In this document: positions 32,393 through 40,656 of the stretch, in pieces
Layout of the letters: each line of letters begins with the position of its first letter
How positions within the stretch are numbered: the stretch's first letter is position 1
Assembly (NCBI GenBank): GCA_964594365.1
Contig: CAZQMB010000005.1
Span: forward strand, 1 to 64,000
Origin: CAIUSP01 sp964594365
GTDB taxonomy: Bacteria > Actinomycetota > Thermoleophilia > Solirubrobacterales > 70-9
Direction of reading: 5' to 3'
DNA: 64,000 nucleotides
Program-made: the position numbers and the translations under genes
The notes under the pieces: generated by a model
Databases searched by the model: none
What the model was told of the DNA's origin: nothing
The model's input: only the letters and a program-made list of their open reading frames with translations

Positions 32393-33286
32393 GTGAGCGG
32401 AGGAGAGCAGCGCACGGTGCTGGTCGCCGACACGACCGGCTACCTGCCCAGCGAGACCGTCGATCATCTCGGAATCGAGTTGGTCAGCCTCTACGTGACT
32501 CTCGACGGCGTCACCGAGAAGGAGACCGAGATGGGCGACTTCTCGGACTTCTACGCGCGCCTCAGGGCGAGCGAGGGCATGCCCACCACCTCGCAGCCCT
32601 CCGTAGGCGACTTCATCGATGTCTACGAGCCGATCCTCGCCGAGGGGAAGGAGATCCTTTCGGTGCACATATCGGCAGGCCTCTCCGGCACCCATGAGAC
32701 CGCGATACAGGCGAAGGAGCAGCTGACGGCCGAGGGCAAAGGGGGCGAGAGGATCGAGGTGTTCGACTCCCGCAGCGCTGCTGGCGGAACAGGGATGGTG
32801 CAGTTGGCGGGAGCGGTGGCGGCACGTCAGGGCCAGAGTGCGGCGGAGGCACTTGCCACGGTAACGGCAGCGCGCGAGGAGCTGAAGATCTGGTTCGCCC
32901 CCGACACCCTCGAGTACCTGCGGCGCGGCGGAAGGATTGGAGGAGCCCAGGCCCTGATCGGTTCCGCGCTGCAGATCAAGCCGATCCTGACCTTCGAGGA
33001 GGAAGTAACACCCGGGGAGAAGGTCCGAACCTCGAAGAAGGTGGTCGAGCGGATGAAGGCCCTATCCGAGGAGCGTCACGCTGCGGGCGCCGACGGCTGG
33101 GTGATCCAGCACATCGACGATGCCGAGCGGGCAGACGCATTGGCCGAAGCCTGCCGCGAGATCTACGGATGTGAGCCGGTGATGATCTCCCAGATCGGAC
33201 CGGTCGTGGGTGCACACGGTGGACCCGGGCTGCTCGGTACCGGGAGCATCCCCACGAAGTACGTCCCCGCGGACGTTATTCGCTGA
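32393..33286 (+). CDS. degV: DegV-family fatty-acid-binding protein
   Basis: 297-residue DegV-fold protein. Family members (FakB in staphylococci) hold a fatty acid for phosphorylation by FakA. Seen here are VLVADTTGYLP at the N-terminus, TTSQPSVGDF at about 65-74, SVHISAGLSGTH at about 91-102, and LRRGGRIGG with the terminal IGPVVGAHGGPGLLG (His loop). No FakA kinase gene is in the window. A GTG start is supported by the upstream hexamer. Confidence 0.93.
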   Translation: MSGGEQRTVLVADTTGYLPSETVDHLGIELVSLYVTLDGVTEKETEMGDFSDFYARLRASEGMPTTSQPSVGDFIDVYEPILAEGKEILSVHISAGLSGTHETAIQAKEQLTAEGKGGERIEVFDSRSAAGGTGMVQLAGAVAARQGQSAAEALATVTAAREELKIWFAPDTLEYLRRGGRIGGAQALIGSALQIKPILTFEEEVTPGEKVRTSKKVVERMKALSEERHAAGADGWVIQHIDDAERADALAEACREIYGCEPVMISQIGPVVGAHGGPGLLGTGSIPTKYVPADVIR

Positions 33287-33305
33287 TCCGCTCTGCCTGA
33301 GGCCT

Positions 33306-33563
33306 CTAGCTGCGTCGGCCGAGTGCGATCGCAACCCCGGCGATCGCACCAATCGCGAGAGCGCCGACAGCCAACTCACCCTTGTGCTTCGAGGCCTGCA
33401 GCTTCAGGTCCGTAGCCTCGGCCCAGCGCTGCCTCAACGCGCCTACCGAATCCGAGAGCTCCGAACGCTGGATCACGATGTCGTCGCGGATCTGATCCGC
33501 ATTCCGTGCCCCCGGCGCCGGCATGGGCTTTCTGACCCGCGGATTGATACTCCCCTCGCTCAC
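33306..33563 (-). CDS. DUF3618 protein
   Basis: 85-residue protein with the DUF3618 pattern: a helix NADQIRDDIVIQRSELSDSVGALRQRW at about 21-47, then a single membrane helix at about 64-82 ending in Arg residues. The GTG/ATG-type start at 33563 overlaps the stop of the Holin-X gene by four bases. The role is unknown; DUF3618, Holin-X and a mini-membrane protein often travel together in actinobacteria, which suggests envelope organisation. Confidence 0.85.
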   Translation of the reverse strand: MSEGSINPRVRKPMPAPGARNADQIRDDIVIQRSELSDSVGALRQRWAEATDLKLQASKHKGELAVGALAIGAIAGVAIALGRRS

Positions 33564-34135
33564 GACTTGGCCTCACCGCTGGTGGATCTCGACCCCTCGA
33601 AATCGGACTTGATCTCCCTGGCCTGCTCGATCGCCATCTCGGGGAGCGGCGGTGCGGAGGTCTGGAAGGACCGCCGCGCGAACAGGCCAGCGCCCACTGC
33701 GACCAGGATGAAGATGAATCCCTCGATCAGGAACCCGGCCCAGAAGGAGCTGCCGAAGAACGCGCTGTTCAGGCCCCAAGCGACCGCGTGCATCAGGAGG
33801 ATCAGCGCGAGGACAGCGAATATCCCGGCCGCCACTCCGACCACCGAGCCGCGAACCAGTCGGTTGAACTTCTCGGAGACCTCCGTCTTGGCGAGTTCGA
33901 TCTCCTCCCTGAACAGGACCGTCGCCCGATCGGTCACCTCGAATGCGAGCTCGCCGATCGTCATGTCCTCCAGACCCCTCGCACCAGCGGCACCGGAACC
34001 GGTTCGGGATCCGGACCCCGGAGACGCGGAACTCGACGCTGGGCCCGAGGGAGGACCCTGACTACCCGCTCCCTGGGTTCCGGTCCCAGTCGAGGGTGTC
34101 TCCGGCGACTTGGGCTGTTCCCCTGGCTGATTCAC
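33560..34135 (-). CDS. Actinobacterial Holin-X family membrane protein
   Basis: 191-residue protein matching the Holin-X (phage holin superfamily III) family. A 50-residue Gly/Ser/Pro-rich N-terminus is followed by the helix LFREEIELAKTEVSEKFNRL at about 75-94 and two membrane segments at about 97-117 and 128-150. Despite the name there is no phage gene nearby, and the family is chromosomal and probably structural. It overlaps by four bases both its upstream and downstream neighbours, so three small genes form one operon. Confidence 0.85.
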   Translation of the reverse strand: MNQPGEQPKSPETPSTGTGTQGAGSQGPPSGPASSSASPGSGSRTGSGAAGARGLEDMTIGELAFEVTDRATVLFREEIELAKTEVSEKFNRLVRGSVVGVAAGIFAVLALILLMHAVAWGLNSAFFGSSFWAGFLIEGFIFILVAVGAGLFARRSFQTSAPPLPEMAIEQAREIKSDFEGSRSTSGEAKS

Positions 34136-34254
34136 TCGGGCGGCTCCTCATTGAAGGCGCGCTTCCAGATCGCTGCGGATGCCCTCCGAGCCAACAGTGC
34201 AGCGAGAGCGCTGGTGGTCACCGTGAGACCGGTCCAGACGAGTCGTCTGACCAT
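34132..34254 (-). CDS. Mini single-helix membrane protein
   Basis: 40 residues from the ATG at 34254, preceded by AGGAG at a good distance. The frame runs to 34326 but without a better site. It is one hydrophobic segment (about 6-20) followed by a basic stretch (RRASAAIWKR) and an acidic end. It resembles small DUF4235-like proteins that accompany Holin-X genes, but the match is not certain. Its stop overlaps the Holin-X start. Confidence 0.65.
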   Translation of the reverse strand: MVRRLVWTGLTVTTSALAALLARRASAAIWKRAFNEEPPE

Positions 34255-34368
34255 CTCGTTCTCCTGCTCGGTGCCGGGCACGGGGCTCGAGACGCGTTCG
34301 CTTGTCGAACTCAGGGACACTCTCACTGAGTAAACCAGCCTGAGACCGAAAACGCGGGAGGGATCCTT

Positions 34369-34986
34369 CTAATCACCGACTGGCTCTGAGATCGGAGCCA
34401 GTCCACGGTAGATCGTGTCGACCACCAGTTCCTTGGCCCGGTCGAACTCCTCCTCGGTGGCCGGGACCAACTCGAAGATCCAACCAGACAGGAACTGCTC
34501 CACCGCGCCGAAGAAGAGCAGCGATGCATCGGTCGGCGAGACATCACTTCGCATCTCGCCCTTCCGCTGGGCCTGCTCGACGAACGAAGCGACCTGATCG
34601 TAGGCGCGGGTGATCTCAGGAAGGTGTATCCGGCCGAAGGAGTTTGCCGCCCGGGTCACCTCGACGATCACGACCTTCATCACTTCCGGCTGGTAGCGAT
34701 AGCTGTCGACGATGAACGCGGCGGCAGCCGAGAGCTTCTCGCGCGGGGTCTCGAGCGACTCGTCAGCCTCGGCCATCGCAGCGAGCAGGAGCGACCAACG
34801 GTCGCTGAAGAGTTCGTTCAGCATCTGCTCCTTCGAATCGAAGTAGTGGTAGACCAACCCGTGAGCGACACCGGCTTCACCGGCGATATCCGAGACACGG
34901 GATGCGTGGAACCCCTTCTCGGCGAAGACCTTGGTCGCGGCCTCGAGGATCGATCGGCGCTTGTCGGCGGCCTTCTCGCTCGCCAT
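34369..34986 (-). CDS. TetR-family transcriptional regulator
   Basis: 205-residue TetR regulator. The N-terminal helix-turn-helix reads ILEAATKVFAEKGFHASRVSDIAGEAGVAHGLVYHYF, broken at about 12-48. The C-terminal half is a ligand-binding domain, similar in look to regulators of acyl-CoA metabolism. The ATG at 34986 lies two bases after the nitrilase stop, so the pair is an operon. The natural operator candidate is the dyad at 35878-35895 upstream of the nitrilase gene. The ligand is unknown; acyl-CoA genes on the far side make a fatty acyl-CoA plausible. Confidence 0.9.
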   Translation of the reverse strand: MASEKAADKRRSILEAATKVFAEKGFHASRVSDIAGEAGVAHGLVYHYFDSKEQMLNELFSDRWSLLLAAMAEADESLETPREKLSAAAAFIVDSYRYQPEVMKVVIVEVTRAANSFGRIHLPEITRAYDQVASFVEQAQRKGEMRSDVSPTDASLLFFGAVEQFLSGWIFELVPATEEEFDRAKELVVDTIYRGLAPISEPVGD

Positions 34987-34988
34987 CC

Positions 34989-35846
34989 CTACAGCGCCCC
35001 CTCTACCGCGGGGGTCATCTCGGTTAGACCAGGCCACGAGTAACTCTCGGGTCGGCGGGAGTCCATGGCAGGGATCTGGTCACGCACACTCGATAGCGAA
35101 GCGAGGTCACAATCGGCGACCGCCACCCCCACCCCATCCTGGACCCGAGTCAATACGGTCCCCCACGCGTCGCACAGGAGCGAGTTGCCGAAGCTGTCGT
35201 ACTGGGGCTCGGCACGTCCGATCTGGTTGGCTGCAGCGATGAAGGTCTGGTTCTCGATCGCCCGGGCGCGGAGCAAGACCTCCCAGTGAGCGGCGCCGGT
35301 GTGCCTCGTGAAGGCAGAGGGAACGGCGATCAGGTTCGCCCCGCGGAGCGAGAGGATCCTGAACAATTCGGGAAAGCGCAGGTCGAAGCAGATCGTCATT
35401 CCGAGATCGAAGCCGGTCTCACCCAGCGGTACCTCCACGACTTCCTCTCCGGGCTCCTCCGTCGCGGACTCGCGGTACTCGACCCCGTCGACCTCCACGT
35501 CGAAGAGGTGGATCTTGCGATAGACCGCGAGACTGTTTCCATCGGGACCGAAGAGAACCGAGGTGTTCGAGAGCTTCTCCCGGTCCGCACGGCGTTCCGC
35601 GAAGCTGCCGGCCAGCAGGAAGATCCCCTTCTCGGCAGCCCAGCTCGCGGCGGAAGACATCGCCGGACCATCGAGCGGCTCGGCTCCGGCGAGGAGGGTC
35701 TCGGGCGAACCGAGCAAGGGCCACTTCTCGGGCAGCACAACTAGCTCGGCTCCTTCGCCTGCAGCTCTCGCCACCAGGCCCTCGGCGGCCTCGAGATTGA
35801 GATCTCGATCGCTGCCGGAGTTCATCTGCACCACTCCTACCCGCAC
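34989..35846 (-). CDS. Nitrilase-superfamily carbon-nitrogen hydrolase
   Basis: 285-residue hydrolase with the Glu-Lys-Cys triad: E40 in VLPEKW, K111 in VYRKIHLF, and C153 in TICFDLRFPE. The form is closest to Nit1/Nit2-type omega-amidases or deaminated-glutathione amidases. The GTG at 35846 is preferred because AAGGAAGG stands 9 bases before it and VRVGVVQMN starts the fold. A TTG at 35894 is in frame but lies within an 18-base palindrome. It is first in an operon with the TetR regulator. Confidence 0.88.
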   Translation of the reverse strand: MRVGVVQMNSGSDRDLNLEAAEGLVARAAGEGAELVVLPEKWPLLGSPETLLAGAEPLDGPAMSSAASWAAEKGIFLLAGSFAERRADREKLSNTSVLFGPDGNSLAVYRKIHLFDVEVDGVEYRESATEEPGEEVVEVPLGETGFDLGMTICFDLRFPELFRILSLRGANLIAVPSAFTRHTGAAHWEVLLRARAIENQTFIAAANQIGRAEPQYDSFGNSLLCDAWGTVLTRVQDGVGVAVADCDLASLSSVRDQIPAMDSRRPESYSWPGLTEMTPAVEGAL

Positions 35847-35877
35847 CCGCCCCAACCTTCCTTCGACTGGACTCGAA

Positions 35878-35895
35878 ATTGACTGATGCGTCAAT
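35878..35895. promoter_or_regulatory. Candidate TetR operator palindrome
   Basis: ATTGAC-TGATGC-GTCAAT: perfect 6-base arms and a 6-base centre, 31 bases upstream of the nitrilase GTG. The size and symmetry suit a TetR dimer, and a TetR gene is second in the operon. It also contains a TTGACG hexamer that could be a -35. Autoregulation is inferred. Confidence 0.55.
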
Positions 35896-35947
35896 CTAGC
35901 GCCGTTCGAAGCGTGCGGTTGGCAGCCGACGACCGGAACGCGTCTCC

Positions 35948-37204
35948 TCAGGCGAGGAAGGAGCCCGACTGCTCGGCGTCGGGGTCGTTCAATCCGGCAG
36001 CCGATCCGCTGGCGATCAGCTGCTCGATCTCTTCCACGGGGAAGCCCGCCTCGGCGAGAACCTCGGCCGTGTGCTCGCCGAGCGCCGGGGCAGCCGCCGG
36101 CGGGCCGGCGGGCGTGCGAGAGAACGGAACCGGAAAGGCGAGCTGACGGACCTTCCCGAGTTCGGGCTGATCGAGCTCGACCACCATTTCCCGTTCGATC
36201 GCCTGCTGAGAGTCCAGCGCCTCACCCAGATCGAGTACCGGCTCGATGCAGCAATCGTATTCGTCGTTGAACTCCCGCCACTCATCGCGGGTCCGCGAGG
36301 CGAACACCTCGGAGATCTCGCGCCACGCGTCGGATCCTGGGGCCTCGAATTGCTTCTCGATCAAGTCCTGACGATCCACCCCGCCACACCAGGACGCCCA
36401 GAACTTCGGCTCGAGGGCTCCGCAGGTAACCCAGCCGTCGGAGGCGCGGTACGGCATGTAACAGACGAAGGCACCTGCGAGTTCCAGTCGGCCGCGCTCG
36501 GGAGCAACCCCTTCGGCGAAGTACTTGGCGGCAACCATGACGAGCCAACTGGCCGCCCCGTCGGTCATCGACACATCCACCATCTGCCCCTCGCCCGAGT
36601 TGCGCGACTCGTGGACCGCAGCGAGGATCACGAAGGCCGCGGCCATCGCTCCACCGCCGAGATCGGCGATCTGAACCGCAGGCTGGATCGGAGGGCCGTC
36701 GACCTCGCCGTTCAGGCCGAGGACCCCGTTCAGGCCGAGATAGTTCATGTCGTGTCCGGCCCGGTCACGATTGGGTCCGCTTTGGCCGTAGCCGGTGATC
36801 GGGCAGTAGACGAGCCTCGGGTTTGCCTCTCGCAGTGCCTCGTATCCGATGCCCAAACGGTCCATCACGCCTGGACGGAACGACTCCACCAGCACATCGG
36901 CATCTCTGACGAGCCGGAGCAGAGCTTCACGACCGGCGTCGGACTTGAGATCGAGCCTGATCGAGCGCTTGTTCCGGTTCAGCGCGAGGAAGTAGGCAGA
37001 TCTGGTGCCGAGTCGCTGGAGGTCGTCGTCGCCGTAGTAGGGAGGGGCCCAGCGCACGTAGTCACCGGCCCCCGTGTCCTCGACCTTGATCACATCGGCG
37101 CCGAGATCGGCGAGCATCAGCGTGCAGAAGCCACCGGGAAGCAATCGGCTCAGATCGAGCACACGCAGATCCGAGAGGGGCCCGCTGTCGCTCTTGCCAG
37201 CCAC
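35948..37204 (-). CDS. CaiB/BaiF family, alpha-methylacyl-CoA racemase-like
   Basis: 418-residue family III CoA enzyme. AGHDMNYLGLNGVL at about 148-161 and ADLGGGAMAA at about 180-189 match the His and Asp that act as bases in alpha-methylacyl-CoA racemase, rather than a CoA-transferase pattern. It would interconvert 2R/2S-methyl-branched acyl-CoAs before beta-oxidation. It follows the BKACE gene by four bases and is last in a four-gene acyl-CoA operon. CoA-transferase activity remains possible. Confidence 0.87.
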   Translation of the reverse strand: MAGKSDSGPLSDLRVLDLSRLLPGGFCTLMLADLGADVIKVEDTGAGDYVRWAPPYYGDDDLQRLGTRSAYFLALNRNKRSIRLDLKSDAGREALLRLVRDADVLVESFRPGVMDRLGIGYEALREANPRLVYCPITGYGQSGPNRDRAGHDMNYLGLNGVLGLNGEVDGPPIQPAVQIADLGGGAMAAAFVILAAVHESRNSGEGQMVDVSMTDGAASWLVMVAAKYFAEGVAPERGRLELAGAFVCYMPYRASDGWVTCGALEPKFWASWCGGVDRQDLIEKQFEAPGSDAWREISEVFASRTRDEWREFNDEYDCCIEPVLDLGEALDSQQAIEREMVVELDQPELGKVRQLAFPVPFSRTPAGPPAAAPALGEHTAEVLAEAGFPVEEIEQLIASGSAAGLNDPDAEQSGSFLA

Positions 37205-37208
37205 GGGA

Positions 37209-38102
37209 TCAGGCTCCGGCGGTATCGCGAGCCGGCAGACCCAACATCTCTCGGGCCTCCGTCACGGTGGCCGCGCGGCGGCCGATGTCCTCGGCCATCT
37301 CTCGCGCCTTGGCGATCAAGTCACCGTTCGAGGTGGCCATCTCTCCGTCGGGGAGGTAGAGGTTGTCCTCCAGCCCGGCCCTGACGTTCCCGCCCAGAGT
37401 GAGGGCCGCGCCGATCAGCTTCCACTGATCGCGGGAGACCCCGATCAGCTGCCAGTTGTTGGGCCCCTCCGCCCCACCGGGTACCTGCTCGGACATGAAG
37501 GCGACGTTCCTCGGAGTCGGCCGGATGCCGCCGGTGACCCCCATCACGAGCGAGATCTGCAGCGGGGGCTCGAGCAGTCCCATGTCGAGCAGCGGGTCTA
37601 GGTTCGCGACGTGGCCGGCGTCGAAGCACTCGTGCTCGGGCTGGATGCCCGCCCCCTGCATCGCCTCGATCAGTTCGATGATCTCGTCGAAGCTGTTCTC
37701 GAACACCGCCTTGAACACGAATCCCTTCCTCCTGCGCGAGTACTTGGCGTAGTTCATCGAGCTCATGTTGAGGGCAGCCACATCGGGCTTGAGCTCCTCC
37801 AGGTATGCGATCCGCTTCTCCAGTGGGATTCCGATCGCCCCGGTCGAGTAGTTGATGATCACGTCGTCGACCTCGGACTTGATCGCCTCGGTGATCGCCC
37901 TGAAGTCCTCGATCTCGTAGGAAGGCGTTCCCTCCGGAGTTCGAGCGTGGATGTGGATCTGCGAAGCGCCTTCGTCGACCGCCCTCCTGGCCTCCGCCGC
38001 GTACTCCTCTGGCGTGTAGGGGATCGCCGGGCACTGATCCCGGTTGGCGATCGCGCCCGAGATCGAGCAGCTGATGATCACCGGGTCTTCGAACCTGCTC
38101 AT
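37209..38102 (-). CDS. BKACE (beta-keto acid cleavage enzyme, DUF849)
   Basis: 297-residue enzyme of the BKACE family. Members condense a beta-keto acid with acetyl-CoA and release acetoacetate plus a new acyl-CoA, as in 3-keto-5-aminohexanoate cleavage. The zinc-ligand pair is in QIHIHARTPEG at about 49-59. The N-terminal PVIISCSISGAI and the later LVMGVTGGI are also typical. The ATG at 38102 overlaps the carboxyltransferase stop (ATGA). The actual beta-keto acid cannot be predicted with confidence. Confidence 0.88.
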   Translation of the reverse strand: MSRFEDPVIISCSISGAIANRDQCPAIPYTPEEYAAEARRAVDEGASQIHIHARTPEGTPSYEIEDFRAITEAIKSEVDDVIINYSTGAIGIPLEKRIAYLEELKPDVAALNMSSMNYAKYSRRRKGFVFKAVFENSFDEIIELIEAMQGAGIQPEHECFDAGHVANLDPLLDMGLLEPPLQISLVMGVTGGIRPTPRNVAFMSEQVPGGAEGPNNWQLIGVSRDQWKLIGAALTLGGNVRAGLEDNLYLPDGEMATSNGDLIAKAREMAEDIGRRAATVTEAREMLGLPARDTAGA

Positions 38103-39679
38103 ACGGGCATCACACCGTGTCGCTTCCATGGACGCGCAACCCGCTTGTCCTTTGCCATCTCGAGCGCCTTGATCACCGTCGGGCGGGTCTCGCGCGGATC
38201 GATGATGTCGTCGATCATCGCATTGCCTGCCGGGATGTAGGGATCGATGATCTTCTGGACGTTCTCCAGCATCTCCGCCCGGGTCTTCTCGGGATCATCG
38301 GATGCCTCGATCGCGGAACGACCGATGATGTTGACCGCCCCCTCGGCACCCATGACCGAGATCTCGGCGGTCGGCCAGGCCACGATCATGTCCGGCTCGT
38401 AGGCCTTGCCGTTCATCACGTAGTAGCCGGCGCCGTAGGCCTTGCGGACGATCACGGTCACCTTCGGCACCGTGGCCCGAGAGACCGCGTAGAGCATCTT
38501 GGCTCCGTGGCGGATGATGCCCGCGTGCTCGACCTTCGAGCCGACCATGAATCCGGGGACATCCTGGAGGAAGAGCAGCGGGATACCGAAGGCGTCGCAC
38601 AGGTTGACGAAGCGCGCCGCTTTGTCTGCGGAGTCGTTTTCGAGGATGCCGCCCAGGTGTTTGGGCTGGCTGGCGACTATCCCGCAGGGCATACCGCCGA
38701 ACCGGGCGAGGCAGGTGATGATGGTGCGGGCGAACTTCGGCTTCAGATCGAAGTACTCGCCGTCGTCGACGATCTCCTCGATCAGTTCGTACATGTCGTA
38801 GGGGTGGCGCGACGACTCGGGGACGATCTCCAGGAGCTTCTCCGAGGCCCGGTCGACCGGATCCGAGCACTCGGCAACCGGCGGAGACTGCTCGCAGTTG
38901 GACGGGAAATACGAGAGGTACCTCTTGATCGCCTCGATGCACTCGGCGTCGTCGGCTACCTCGAGGTCGCCGACCCCGGACTTGCGGCAGTGGACCTTGG
39001 CGCCTCCGAGATCCTCCATCGAGATCTCCTCGCCGGTCACCGCCTGTGTCAGATGCGGACCGGCGAGCGCCATCGCTCCCTGACCCGAGACCATCGGGAC
39101 GAAGTCCGACAGCGCGGGAATGTAGGCGGTGCCGGCGGCACAGGGCCCCATCATCGCGGCGACCATCGGGACCACTCCGGACAGCACGACCTCCTCCTGG
39201 AAGAGGTGACCCGAGCCAGCGAAGAGTGACCCCGCCGCCTCCTGGATCCTCGCACCGGCCGAGTCGAGCAGCCAGATCAGCGGCATGCGCTGTTGAAGAG
39301 CCATCTCACGCATGCGGGTGACCTTGAGTTCACCGGTCATGCCCATCGAGCCGGCCATCACGGTGAAGTCGTAGGCGGCGATCGCGCAGTCGCGACCGTC
39401 GACCTTGCCCCAGCCTGTGATCACGCCGTCGGCCGGTGCCTCCTTGCCATCCATCGAGCGCTGCGAGAAGTGCGGGGTGCCGTGGATTCCGAGCTCGGTG
39501 AAGCTGCCTTCGTCGCAGAGCAGATCGAGACGCTCACGGGCGGTCAGCTTGCCGCGCTCGTGCTGGACCGCGATCTTCTCCTCGCCACCTCCGAGGCGCG
39601 CTTTCTCGCGGCGCTGCTCGAGATCGTCGACCAGCTCGCGCATCTTCTTCCCGGGCTCGTTCTTCTCCTGATCGCTCAT
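38099..39679 (-). CDS. Acyl-CoA carboxylase carboxyltransferase (beta) subunit
   Basis: 526-residue carboxyltransferase of the propionyl-/methylcrotonyl-CoA carboxylase beta type. It has two crotonase-like halves with oxyanion glycines at GSMGMTGELK and at KAYGAGYYVMNG, and the acyl-CoA site at IWLLDSAGARIQ. It transfers the carboxyl group from carboxybiotin to an acyl-CoA. No biotin carboxylase subunit is next to it. The only biotinyl domain in the window is the 70-residue protein at 52340. The ATG at 39679 overlaps the stop of the enoyl-CoA hydratase gene. Confidence 0.92.
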   Translation of the reverse strand: MSDQEKNEPGKKMRELVDDLEQRREKARLGGGEEKIAVQHERGKLTARERLDLLCDEGSFTELGIHGTPHFSQRSMDGKEAPADGVITGWGKVDGRDCAIAAYDFTVMAGSMGMTGELKVTRMREMALQQRMPLIWLLDSAGARIQEAAGSLFAGSGHLFQEEVVLSGVVPMVAAMMGPCAAGTAYIPALSDFVPMVSGQGAMALAGPHLTQAVTGEEISMEDLGGAKVHCRKSGVGDLEVADDAECIEAIKRYLSYFPSNCEQSPPVAECSDPVDRASEKLLEIVPESSRHPYDMYELIEEIVDDGEYFDLKPKFARTIITCLARFGGMPCGIVASQPKHLGGILENDSADKAARFVNLCDAFGIPLLFLQDVPGFMVGSKVEHAGIIRHGAKMLYAVSRATVPKVTVIVRKAYGAGYYVMNGKAYEPDMIVAWPTAEISVMGAEGAVNIIGRSAIEASDDPEKTRAEMLENVQKIIDPYIPAGNAMIDDIIDPRETRPTVIKALEMAKDKRVARPWKRHGVMPV

Positions 39680-40455
39680 CGTCCCTTCCATTCCGGGTCG
39701 CGCTTCTCGAAGAAAGCGGATACCCCCTCGCGGATGTCTTCGGTCGAGAAGGTGAGTGACAGCTGAGAGCGCAGCATCTCGAGCGCGTCCTCGAAAGCCA
39801 TGTCCTGCTGTCTGTACATCGCGTCGTGGCCGAGCCGCATCAGGACGGGGCTCTTGGATGCGAGGCGCGTTGCCCAGTCGGCGACGGCATCGTCGAACTC
39901 GTTCACCGGGACCACCTTGTTGGCCAGGCCGCAGGCGACCGCATCCTCGGCCGAGATCTGCTCACCGAGGAGCATCATCTCGTTGACCTTCTTACGCGGG
40001 ACGTTGCGGTAGATCAGGGCCATGATCATGTAGGGGAAGGCACCGACGTTGATCTCCGGCGTGCCGAACCGCGCTCCCTCACGGACGATCACCAGATCAC
40101 AGGACAGCGCAAGCCCCATCCCTCCGGCGAGCACGTGGCCGTTTGCCGCACACAGCGAGGGCTTGCCGAGCTTCGGCATCAGCGAGAAGAACTCGAGGAA
40201 GAGATCCGAGGCGAAGTGCTTCTCCACCAGAGGAGTCTCGGCGGCGAACCCTCCGAGGTCAGCTCCTGCGCAGAAGACCTTGTCCCCGGCCCCGGTCAAG
40301 ACCACTGCGCGAACATCGTCGTCGTCTCGAGCCTGCTTCATCGCATCGACCAGCGCGGCGAGCAGATCACCGTTCAGGGCGTTGCGCTGATCGGGACGGT
40401 TCAAGGTGACGGTTGCGACCCCGTCGACGACCTCGTAAAGGAGCTCTTCAGGCAT
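39676..40455 (-). CDS. Enoyl-CoA hydratase/isomerase (crotonase)
   Basis: 259-residue crotonase. The oxyanion hole is formed by CAGADLGGF (about 62-70) and GHVLAGGMGLAL (about 107-118). Both catalytic-type glutamates are present in the stretch REGARFGTPEI (about 126-136), as in hydratases. The conserved tail FFEKRDPEWKGR ends the protein. It is first in the leftward operon with carboxyltransferase, BKACE and racemase. TAGCCT lies 9 bases before the ATG. It is divergent from two acyl-CoA dehydrogenases, which suggests shared control. Confidence 0.93.
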   Translation of the reverse strand: MPEELLYEVVDGVATVTLNRPDQRNALNGDLLAALVDAMKQARDDDDVRAVVLTGAGDKVFCAGADLGGFAAETPLVEKHFASDLFLEFFSLMPKLGKPSLCAANGHVLAGGMGLALSCDLVIVREGARFGTPEINVGAFPYMIMALIYRNVPRKKVNEMMLLGEQISAEDAVACGLANKVVPVNEFDDAVADWATRLASKSPVLMRLGHDAMYRQQDMAFEDALEMLRSQLSLTFSTEDIREGVSAFFEKRDPEWKGR

Positions 40456-40464
40456 GCGGTGAGG

Positions 40465-40470
40465 AGGCTA
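40465..40470 (-). promoter_or_regulatory. -10-like element, enoyl-CoA hydratase operon
   Basis: TAGCCT on the minus strand, 9 bases before the ATG at 40455. This is the same hexamer as at 49109, 52217 and 53421. Confidence 0.5.
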
Positions 40471-40656
40471 ATGGATTCACAGCCGGCGGCCCACGCCCAA
40501 CCGCCTCGACCTGAGTGACCGATTCCACAGACCGTCCCCGCACTCCGCGTGAGCCAGCCGGTATCTTTCCGAGTCTGGTACCGCAAATCCGGTCGGCAGC
40601 CGCTGGATCTTCCCGAGGCGCCGAACCGGCCAACTCAAGCGAAAAGGAGCCAAGAA

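Noticed and set aside
33560..34135. Prophage remnant suggested by the holin-family gene
   Set aside because: No other phage genes, integrase or attachment repeats are nearby. Holin-X proteins are ordinary chromosomal genes in Actinomycetota.
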